53,867 nt of DNA from Porogramme epimiltina. Its lineage: Eukaryota > Basidiomycota > Agaricomycetes > Polyporales > Polyporaceae. The notes under the pieces are model-generated. The model saw only the letters and a list, made by a program, of their open reading frames with translations. It was not told the DNA's origin and did no database searches. Shown in pieces: positions 45,761 through 53,867 of this stretch; within the stretch, counting starts at the first letter, position 1, and each line of letters opens with the position of its first letter. Position numbers and translations under genes: made by a program. The stretch covers positions 1 through 53,867 of the forward strand of contig FTLJ01000211.1 of assembly GCA_900155495.1 (NCBI GenBank), read 5' to 3'.

Positions 45761-48614
45761 AGCTCAATCAGTCCCGTACGCTTGCCGCAAACAGACTGTC
45801 GGAGAGGAATTGGATGAAGAGGGGCAGTAGTCTCGAAGAATACTCAGTTTGCACATATCAATTGCGAGAAAGGTACTGGGGAAAATGAGCTTATCGTCGG
45901 ATCTCCGCTACGGTGGGGGCGTACGCAAAACATGCGTGGAACGTAAAATTGCACATAAATATATGAATATAATACCGTGTACTGCAAGTCTTGCGCATCC
46001 GCAAAGTCGCGCAGGGATGCTAGTGTGGGGGAAAGACGTTCGGCCGCAACAGCACGACATCCGTCCCTCATGCCTCCCCCAGCCCACCGCGACCTTCTCC
46101 ACCCGCGAACGCTCGCCCGCTGCAGAACAACGATCAAAGGTACGGCACACTCACTGGCGCATCTTCCTCTCCTGTTCAGCCCACCGCGCGCGATCGTCCA
46201 TGCCACTCCGCCCGCGCCGTCGATGCGCTAACGTGCTGAAGGTGCTATTGCGGTAACACCCCATGGGCCTTGCTTTCCGTGAATCGTACGCTATTTTGCG
46301 TGTGGAGGAAGTGTTCACGATACCAGTAGAGTCGTTGATATCCCGGGCAGGCTGCATCCTGTGGAGACAAAGGATAGGTCAGTGCGTGAGCTCTGTACAG
46401 CCTACAGGCGTTGTAACTGGGGCTTCCGTGTAGGTAGTCATCATGTCACTCACCTTGTCGGCCCTTGTCCTGTGCTGTCTTCCGCTATGAAGGTCAGAGA
46501 ATCAGTGATTCAGAAATCAGTAGAGCAAGCAGGCCGGGAAGCGCGTTAGCGACCGGTCTGCCCAGTAGTATCCAATATAGGTATTTCTTTCTCACGCCAA
46601 CACAAGCCTCCACTTCACGGTGACGTGGCATACTCAGCAATTGATAGCATGTAGCAGCCTCGCCGACACCCTACCAAAAGTACTTGTATCTCTTGGTACG
46701 GCATGAGGTATCCTGTGAGTCTCGAACACGAACGAAAACATTTTCTTACTATCGCCCGATAATATAAGCTCTTCTACTGCCCGAGTCAGATTTAGAGCCA
46801 GCTGGCAATAATGTTGCATCCTGCGTACTCCAGAACGAACAGGAAAGGGACGAACGAATCTATCCCGAGGCGCTGTCACGATGGCCTGCTCGATGCGGGC
46901 GCCGAGCGGTATTCGTACTAAACCGGTAAGCCTTAGTTGCACCCCGAACCGCGCGCAAGGCTGAGCTGCCCCACGACGGATTGATAGGAGGGAACCGCAT
47001 CACGCTCGGAAAGTGGACGACAGCTACGTCGCACACGCACCATGACGTCTGCGTATGCTCAAAAAGCCCGACCGAGGCACATATGCGGCCGTCAATCTCT
47101 CGGGCGGAGCAGTCCGCGACTTCCCCGCGAGCCCTCGAGTCTCGGCCGCCCCGAGGCCCACGAGTACACCGTGCACCTTCACCTCCTCCCGCGTCGCGTC
47201 CTCCGAAGGTGTACGGAACCGCAACGTCTCGTGCGCTGGACGTCAGCGCACGCCATCGCTCTATTTCAAGATGAAGACTCGGTCCAGCGTGGACGCCTCC
47301 AAGCTGTCTAACTAAAGCAGCGATCTCGCCACCTCACCTGCTCGGTGCGATACATCTATTAACTATGCGTTCCCTGCCCAATATAGGCTGACCTTAATAC
47401 ACTACCCCCAGGTGTACCCACGCGAGGTTCTTGGGGAAGCTTTGTGCTCGTCTTTGCACGGACGCAAGCACACCCTAACATGCATCCGTGAAGCCCCGCC
47501 TCCACCACGGCGACTTCTCAAGACTGCCGGCGGTTTCGAGTCCATTATGCGATCGGGCGTGCTCTCAACAGGTTCGCGATCACGAGGACGTCCCTTCTTT
47601 AGTTATTGGGCTATTTCGGGGAGACGATACGCAGGAATAGGGGTATTGTCAATGATCGCGGACGACAAGATGTTTATGAAAGCCAGGTGTAGGGCAGGTG
47701 CGTAGAAGCACCATCGATGACACAATTATAATTTCTCGGAGCTAATTGCAGGGCGGATCCGCGCCATCAGCGAATGTGGGACGGATTTGGCCAGACACGA
47801 AGGTTGAGGTTCGCCATACATGAAAGTTGGGGTTCGCGAACTTCGTCAGCAGCATGCATGGGCGTGTGAACGCGGAGGCGAGGAACCGCTAGGGCACGAA
47901 GGTGCGATGACGTCGCGAGCGGAGCAGGGGCATCAACACGCAAACGACACTCGCAGACATCTGAGACACCTCAGGAGCCGGTCGGGGTAGAAGGACGCGC
48001 TAGAGCCCGGCTCGAAAACGTCGACATGGCCGGCGTTGGAGGCAATCTGCCTCTGTCGCAGGTCAGCAAAACGGGAAGCAATGAGCCCCCCGAAGGGCGG
48101 GCGTCTCTGAGCACATGGCCTCGCCCGAAACAGCGCCACGCCACGAGGCGAGCGGATTGACGTCAAGCGGACTTCATCTTTGCGCACGAACTCGCGCCCT
48201 CGGCCCACGCCACGTCCTGCAGCCCCCCCAGTGCCGCGCGCGGACGATGGAATCGTGCCCCTCGCGCGCGGGCGGCGATCCGGCTTTTCTTGTCCCCCAA
48301 TCGCTGCTCCCGCGCCGCGACTCAGCAGGTTGAATTTTCAAGACCCCGCGTTCCACTCCGCCCGTCCGTCGCCACGGTGCCGCCGGGCCCGGAGGCAGAG
48401 CGGCCGCGCCCTCGCTGAGAAGAGCGCGAACGCGAATCACATGACGCACCCCGCTGCTCGCACGTTGTGTTCCTTGTGCACGTTGCGCGTCATGACACTC
48501 ATATAACCTTCGTCGCCTCGCTCCTTCTATCCCCCCAGCCCCGCCCGCTGCCCCCGCTACCCCCTGCCCAATGTTCCTCATCAGCAAGCTCTCCACACCG
48601 CGCATACATTCACC
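45761..48614. other. Left part of duplication block B, no supported gene
   Basis: Apart from the repeat (46138-46600) and sequence shared with block A, only short open frames are present. The minus strand at 47340-47080 carries the coding-like remnant EIAALVRQLGGVHAGPSL, parallel to block A. From 47670 it matches the promoter region of the MARVEL-like genes. Confidence 0.45.
46138..46600 (+). repeat. Third copy of the dispersed repeat
   Basis: Matches 35853-36290 closely in landmarks: GTGAGCTCTGTACAG (near 46385), GAGCAAGCAGGCC and TATAGGTATTTCTTTCTCACGCCA. Same orientation as the other two. Confidence 0.7.
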
Positions 48615-49375
48615 ATGGCAACCATGAACGGCGTTAGCGTTGGCCTCTACGTCCTCCTCGTAAGTCCTACCTCCCTCCCTCCCTCCCTTCCCTCTCCAGA
48701 ACTAATCCTCTCACCAGTAGCTCTTCTCGGTCATCCTCCTCAGCGTCTGTGCCACCCACCTCCACTATACCATCTTCCTTCCTCCTTATGACCCCCTCAA
48801 CAACGGCAAGCCCTTCTACGACCCCATCGTCGTCGAGCTCGCAGTCACCTCCATGCTCGCCCTCTTCTGGTCTTCTTTCATATACGTTTTACTTCCTCCT
48901 ATTTGTGGCACATATTGAAGCACATGGGCCTTTCCAGCATTCACATCATACACCGGAGCTATGATTATGGCCGTGTCTCCACTTTCGCCTTCGAGCTCTT
49001 CGGCCTCTTCTGTCTCTTCATCCTCTTCCTCTTTGGCGCTGCCAATGCCTCTGTACGCCCACCTCTCTTTCTCCTTCTCCTTCCTACATCTCACCCCGTC
49101 CACAGACGCTCTGGGGCGACCTCTTCTGGTGCCACTCCTACTGACAATGTCGTGTCCTCACCGTGCTCGTCGCCTTCGCCTGGATGACCTGGGTCCTCTC
49201 CTCGCCGTCCCCGCCCTCTTCGGGATCATGAACAGCGCCTTCGTCCGCCCCCTCCACGGCCGCTACGACCCCCACGCGAGCTGGTACCGTGCGTCCCGGG
49301 CCCGGTCCGAATGTGGCGATGACGGCACTGACGCGTACACACAGAACTGAAGCGCCGGCAGTGCGGTTGGTGGTA
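48615..49375 (+). pseudogene. MARVEL-like gene, block B copy, inactivated
   Basis: Exon 1 (48615-48659, MATMNGVSVGLYVLL) is intact. Exon 2 opens with TAG where gene A has TGG; use of this TAG as a shifted acceptor would skip the stop. Its donor is destroyed (TTCATATACG against TTCATGTGAG). Exon 3 keeps the RSYDYGRVSTFAFELFG piece. Exon 4 has TGA at 49142-49144 in place of TGG in the HSYWQC motif, then a deletion of about 10 bases after GTCCTCTCC that breaks the frame. The tail exon is still visible near 49343-49375 (LKRRQCGWW-like). The TATA box equivalent (near 48521) is changed to TTCTAT. Several independent lesions make function unlikely. Confidence 0.82.
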
Positions 49376-49882
49376 AACTCGGCGTGCCGCGCGCCCTCCT
49401 CGTCCTCTCCCCCGCTGCCCGGAGTGTAGGAGGCCGACGGCGCGCTCGCGAAGTTCATAAGTCCCGTTCATTGTATGTACGCTCACGTCCGGTTTGCCGT
49501 TAATAGCATTCTGCATTTTGTCGAATTCCATGACCCCACCGCGCGCCCGGTTCCCCCTTGCGAACAATGCGCGAACGCGGCGGTGCCCTCGTTGGCGTAC
49601 ATATCCATCTGCATACCATGCCTGCATTTATTCCGAAAGAAAAGTTGAAAATCGGTGTGAAGGGCAAGTGTTGTCCTATAGATGGGACGACGCTTGCCAT
49701 TCTCATGTATTTCCTACCAACATAAATTCTGATATGCCCGCCGTGGATGCGCGGCGCTGCAGATGCAGATACACAATGTCGTTGCTACGCGCCGCAGCGC
49801 ACCACAGAGGTAGAAGCTTGCAGCACCGACAGAAGCGGTTCTCTTGACTCGCAAGCAAGGCCTTAGATGCCCCCTCCATCAA

Positions 49883-50065
49883 TTACATACGATCTCCACA
49901 GAACAATCCTGATTTCACCGCCATCTGACACGTCAACTTCTCCCCGTCGGTTACACACACGCGTACTTCCTTGAACCTACGCATGTGCACTAGATAGCTG
50001 GCGTCGGTCACGAGATAAAGCAGGCTATAGGGCTTTTTGAGGGAAAAGACGGGCATGGGCAGCAA
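49883..50065 (-). pseudogene. Fragment of the orphan gene family
   Basis: A short minus-strand stretch reads SLLYLVTDASYLVHMR, then RFKEVRVCVTDGEK, matching the EVRVCVSDGD landmark that opens exon 5 of the gene at 17527-18918. The rest of the gene was not found nearby. It adjoins the left edge of block C, as the other broken copy lies near block B. Confidence 0.5.
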
Positions 50066-51030
50066 GTAGCTCGCCTAGACACCGTTGATGATGGCAAATA
50101 AAGAGAAGTTCATGCAAGGCAGGCATAAGGCAGGTGCGTGAAGCACAGCCATCGCTACAATTATACCCTAAGCTAATCGCACACCGACGGCTAATGTAGA
50201 ATGGATTTCGCCGGAAATCAAGGTTAAACATCGCAAAACACGCTCCAGGGATTTTCTTTCGTCAGTGCAGGCGGGAGGACTCCGAGGCAGAGAACAGCTA
50301 AGGGATGGAGGTGCACTGCCGTCGTGAACGGAGCAAGGGCATCAACACGGAGATGACACTCGCAAGCATCTGAAACACCTTAGGAGCCCGTTGGGATGGA
50401 GGGACGCGCTCGAAACTGGCTTGAAGACGTCTACATGGCCCTTTAGATGTTCAGTCTGCCTCTGTCGAAGGCCACCAAAGCAGGAAGCGAAGAGCCCCCA
50501 GAAAGGCGGGCGCCTCAGGGCACATGGCCTTGCCCGAGGCGGCGGCACGGGACGAGACAAGCGGGCTTCCTCTTTCCGTGCAAACTCACCCTCGGCCACG
50601 CCGCGTCCTGCAGCTCCTCCCAGCGCCGCCTGCGGACGCTGGCCTCGTGTCTCTCACTCTCCGGCGGCGACCCCGGTGTTCTTGTCCCCCAATCGCTGCC
50701 TCTGTGCGCGGCGACGCAGCACAATAGTCTTCCAAGTGCCCGGGCTCGATCCCAATCTGCGCATTCCACTCCACCCGTCGCCGCACAGCCGCTGGGCCCG
50801 GAGGAAGAGTGGGCTGATTTGCGGACAGGAGCGCGAACGCGAAGCGCATGATGCACCCCGGATGCTCCATCGCCTTCGCGCTGCGGGCCTCGGCTCGCTC
50901 CTGCGCCCGCGCCCGACCAGGACGCCTGCACGTTGCGTTCCTTGCTTGGGCGTGCTCTTCGATTTCGCCATGCGCGATGCGGAAGAGGTCGCCCTGCGTG
51001 CTCATTTAGCCTTCATCGTCAACCCCGAGC

Positions 51031-51037
51031 TTTATAT
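51031..51037 (+). promoter_or_regulatory. TATA box of MARVEL-like gene C
   Basis: TTTATAT 96 bases before the ATG at 51127, in the same CCCCTCCGCC context as at 38556. Confidence 0.55.
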
Positions 51038-51126
51038 CCCCTCCGCCTCGCTCTCCATCCTCTTCGCTCTCCTCTCCATCCATCGACCCTCCTCAGCAAG
51101 CCTGCCACTCCGCGCATACATCCCCC

Positions 51127-51915
51127 ATGGCCACTATCAATGGCGTTCGCGTCGGCCTCTATGTCCTCCTCGTAAGTCCTGTCCGCTTCCCGCCTCTCCC
51201 CCAGAGCTGACCCTCCCGCTAGTGGCTCTTCTCCGTCGTCCTCCTCGGCCTCTGCGCCACCCGCCTCCACTACACGATCTCCCTCCCCCCCTACGACCCC
51301 CTCGATAACGGCAAGCCCTTCTATGACCCCATCGTCGTCGAGCTCGCTGTCACCTCCATCCTCGCCCTCTTCTGGTCTTCCTTCCTGTGAGTCTCACACC
51401 GTACTGTTCTTCGCATATTCCCAACCGCATGATCGATCGCCTTCTTAGCGTCTACATCATACACGGGAGCGACGACCACAATCATGAATCAACCTTCGCC
51501 ATCGAGCACCTCGGCCTCTTCTGCCTCTTCGTCCCGTCTCTGGTCGGCGCCGTCATCGCCACCGTATGTCGCTCTTTCCTTCTCCTCTCCTTCCCTTCCT
51601 CTCCTTCCCCCTTCAATCCGAAACTTAACCCGCCCGCAGGTATATTGGGGCAACCTCTTGTCGTGCCACTCCTACTGGCAATGCCGCGTGCTCACCGCCC
51701 TCGTCACCTTCGCCTGGATGACCGAAGTTCTCTTCTTCATCCTCCTCGCGGGCGCACTCTACAACATCACGAAGAGCGCTATCCCCCCCGAAAAACGCTT
51801 CCGCCGCCGCCCTTACGTCACCGTCGCACCATACGAGCCCCCACGCGAACTCGAGCCATGCGTCTACAACTGGAGGTCGCACGATTCTTTTGGAGGCCTT
51901 GCCACGTTATTTTAG
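51127..51915 (+). CDS. MARVEL-like four-transmembrane protein (copy C, altered C-terminus)
   Basis: Four exons: 51127-51171, 51223-51386, 51449-51563, 51640-51915; 199 residues. The first three exon lengths (45, 164, 115) equal those of the gene at 38653. Helices 1 and 2 are almost unchanged. Exon 3 has lost the YDYGRVSTFAFELFG motif (now GSDDHNHESTFAIEHLG). Exon 4 lacks the tail splice site and reads on into a new tail, ITKSAIPPEKRFRRRPY then YEPPRELEPCVYNW. Either the protein is diverging in function or it is an open-frame relic under weak constraint; the sequence alone does not decide. Confidence 0.65.
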
Positions 51916-51944
51916 ACTAACAAAGCAGTGGACTGTGAGGCGGG

Positions 51945-52540
51945 CAACCTCCATCCTCGCCCTGTTCTGGTCTTCGTGTAAGTGTCACGCCCTACTGTTT
52001 TCCGCATACACTCAACCGTATGATCGTTCGTCTCCCTAATATCCAAAACATACATCAGAGCTACCATCATTATGTCTGCGTCTCCACTTTCGCCTTCCAT
52101 CTCTTCGGCCCCTTCCGTCTCTTCGTCCTCTTCCTCGTCGGTACGTTCCTTTCCTCCGCACCGTCTCCTCCCCCCTCTCCAACACTAAACTCACCCCTTT
52201 ACACAGATGTTCTGAAGCGACCTCCTCTGGTGCCACACCTATGCCTACTGGCAGCGCCGCGTGCCCACCGTCCTCATCGTCTTCGCCTGGAAGACCTGCC
52301 CCCTCTCCTTCGTTCTCTCCGCCCTCTCCGCCCTCTTCGCCATCACCAACAGCGCCTTCGCCGGCCTCCTCCACGGCCTCCACGAACCCCACACGAGCTT
52401 CCACCGTGCGCTCCCTTTCCCTCCTTTTACCCGTAGCCACCCTCCGCGCCGTCCGCGGGGCGCCCGGTCCAGATACCGCGACGACGACGCTGACGCGCAC
52501 ACACAGGACGCGAGCCGAAATGCCGCAGGTACGGCTGGTA
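51945..52540 (+). pseudogene. 5'-truncated MARVEL-like copy
   Basis: Begins inside exon 2 (TSILALFWSS, then GTAAGT), directly after the previous copy's stop. Exon 3 is degraded (YHHYVCVSTFAFHLFGPF). Exon 4 (about 52207-52404) has TGA at 52213-52215 where gene A has TGG, and an in-frame insertion at HTYAYWQ. The tail exon REPKCRRYGW lies near 52507-52540. No start exon, promoter or first helix is present. Confidence 0.75.
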
Positions 52541-52800
52541 GTAAACTTGTCTCGACCAACGGCCGTGTCCTCTCTGCTAGTCGGAGTGCGAGCGGGCCGC
52601 CGGCGGCGCGTTCGAGAGTTGTGGAAGGTTCCGTACCCGTGCATGTACGCCTCGGACACACAGGATGCGAGCCGAAGCGCCACAGGTGCGGCTGGTGGTA
52701 GCCCTGTCTCGGACGACGGTTGTGCCCTCTCCGCTGGCCGGAGTGCGAGTCCCGGACCGACGGAGGCGCGTTCGAGAGTTGTGGAAGTTCCATTTCCTTA
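52500..52800 (+). repeat. Tandem duplication of the tail-exon region
   Basis: Two copies with a period of about 157 bases, the first from 52501 and the second from 52658. Both have ACACAGGA-GCGAGCCG at the start, a GTGCGGCTGGTGG-like middle and CGCGTTCGAGAGTTGTGGAAG near the end. The second repeats the tail exon of the MARVEL-like family. Confidence 0.7.
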
Positions 52801-53482
52801 TATGTATGCCCTTATCTGGCGTTTGTGAATGAAACTAAGTAGTGCTGCGTTTCGTCGAGTTCCACAAACGCGCCGCGCGCCTGGCTTCTTCCCATCTCAC
52901 TCCCCTAACAACGATGTGCAAATGCGGAAGCGCCCTCGGTCGCGGCTCTAGTGCATCCGTGTACCGCGCTCGCGTCGTCGGGCGTCACACCTCCTGCGAC
53001 CCCGGGCCGGAGTAGTCTCGTACCAAGACCCTCAACGTGTGGGTGGGATTCGTGTCGAACCTAGGGCCGGAGCGCATCCACGCTGGGAGTGGCAAGCCGG
53101 AGCAGGGCCGGATCGCCGGGCGCAGTACCCAGAGGTGTGCACGGCGCCCCGCCGGGCTTGCCGCGTGCGGCGGGCGCATCGTCAGACCGTAGACAGTGCA
53201 GGGGACCATGCGGCCCGCGGGGCTCGCTGCAGCGCACCGAGGAGCCCCGTCGACGCGGAAGCCGCCGCGAGCGCGCGAGAAGCGTGCGTACCATGACGCG
53301 CATTGCAGAAACAGACCTGAAATGTGATTGATTGGTAGTTCCAAATATCATAATCATCTATGGTCGGTATTCTTGTGTCTAGGTCCCACCTTCCCAGTAC
53401 GCGGGAGATACGGGACACAGGAAGGGGTAGAGTGCACGTCATCCACGACGCCGACCCCCATCTGAGCTGGACAGCTTCAACG
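52801..53482. other. GC-rich region, no supported gene
   Basis: 52801-52880 is the shared 3' flank of the MARVEL-like blocks (CGTCGAGTTCCACAAACG). The remainder has overlapping arginine-rich open frames on both strands, typical of CpG-rich noncoding DNA. Confidence 0.4.
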
Positions 53483-53560
53483 GGGGAAAGCCAGTCAACC
53501 CCGCGCGGGGAAAGCCAGTCAACTCCGCGCGGGGAAAGCCAGTCAACCCCGCGCGGGGAA
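53483..53560 (+). repeat. 24-bp tandem repeat, about 3.25 copies
   Basis: Unit GGGGAAAGCCAGTCAAC followed by CCCGCGC, at 53483-53506, 53507-53530 and 53531-53554, with a partial fourth (GGGGAA). The second unit has one C-to-T change; otherwise the copies are identical. Because 24 is a multiple of 3, it also encodes an 8-residue repeat in open frames, but no gene is supported. Confidence 0.9.
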
Positions 53561-53867
53561 TGCGTCACTCGGCCATCAACGTGAATCGAACGCGAGGATG
53601 ACGTGCGCTTATGCGCGCCAGGGCAGCTTGGTCAGGGCAGGGCAGGACAGAGATTATGTAAGCGAGCGGGGGAAGCGTCCGGGGTCCATTTGCATCCATG
53701 GATACCAGAGCGCTCGACTAGGTACCCCAGTCTACGCACGTTCACATACAATCATTCACAATCACCTGTGATCACTCGGTCACCTTCCCCTCGTGTTTTC
53801 AATCATCCACTTTCATCTGCTTTCTATGAGGCGGGTTTTCGGACTTTATTCCCTCGTTTTACTTGAA
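53561..53867. other. Right edge, no gene recognised
   Basis: About 300 bases after the minisatellite. A frame open to the window edge on plus (from 53603) has no motif. It could be upstream DNA of a gene beyond the window. Confidence 0.35.

Larger units (their letters stand above)
46120..49540 (+). repeat. Segmental duplication block B
   Basis: Colinear with 35853-39660. Many differences are C-to-T or G-to-A changes (for example ACAACT/ACAGCT and TCTAGC/TCCAGC in the minus-strand remnant), plus small deletions. Includes the repeat copy 46138-46600 and the MARVEL-like pseudogene. Confidence 0.78.
50090..51915 (+). repeat. Segmental duplication block C (partial)
   Basis: Matches blocks A and B from their CAGGTGCGT-AGAAGCAC region (37580, 47690) onward through the CpG-rich promoter and the MARVEL-like gene. 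The left third of A and B, including the dispersed repeat, is absent. Confidence 0.72.

Noticed and set aside
53483..53560. CRISPR array
   Set aside because: The repeat units are directly adjacent with no unique spacers, and the genome is eukaryotic.

Overview
This window is nuclear DNA of a filamentous basidiomycete, most likely an Agaricomycete. The evidence is many short GT-AG introns (about 45-75 nt), genes split into many small exons, and families typical of mushroom-forming fungi: a Gti1/Pac2 WOPR regulator, a DUF6533 membrane protein, a NACHT-WD40 NLR and MARVEL-like four-helix proteins. I assembled all exon models by hand from splice signals, reading phase and family motifs. None is backed by transcripts.

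Layout. 1-2.6 kb is a very GC/C-rich leader ending in a TATA box before a Gti1/Pac2 (WOPR) gene (2670-3974, +). 4-10 kb is a gene-poor desert. 9997-13875 (-) is a complete MutL-type mismatch-repair gene of the PMS1/PMS2 group. It is divergent from a HAPSTR1-like (DUF4588) gene at 14612-15880 (+). 17527-18918 (-) is an orphan gene with a degenerate paralogue and a further fragment in the right half. 20039-22619 (-) reads as one gene joining an F-box-like region to a WD40 region. An initiator tRNA-Met lies at 22837-22908. A seven-helix membrane protein (23149-24464, -) and a short cytochrome b561 protein (26489-27347, -) follow.

27.3-53.9 kb is accessory in character. A large NACHT-WD40 NLR (30571-35773, +) lies between two diverged direct copies of one repeat (near 29.05-29.53 and 35.85-36.29 kb); a third copy lies near 46.14-46.60 kb. 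The right end carries diverged segmental duplications (about 35.85-39.66, 46.12-49.54 and 50.09-51.92 kb). Each carries a MARVEL-like gene or its remains: intact at 38653-39517, pseudogene at 48615-49375, altered but open at 51127-51915, truncated at 51945-52540. A more diverged single member is at 44115-44813. An intact DUF6533 gene (41246-43064, +) sits between blocks.

The genes do not form one pathway. The left half is mostly conserved housekeeping or regulatory genes. The right half looks like an NLR and membrane-protein birth-and-death zone. The most interesting points are the repeat-flanked NLR, the duplicated MARVEL cassettes with successive stages of decay, the probable F-box-WD40 fusion, and the orphan family with partly decayed copies.
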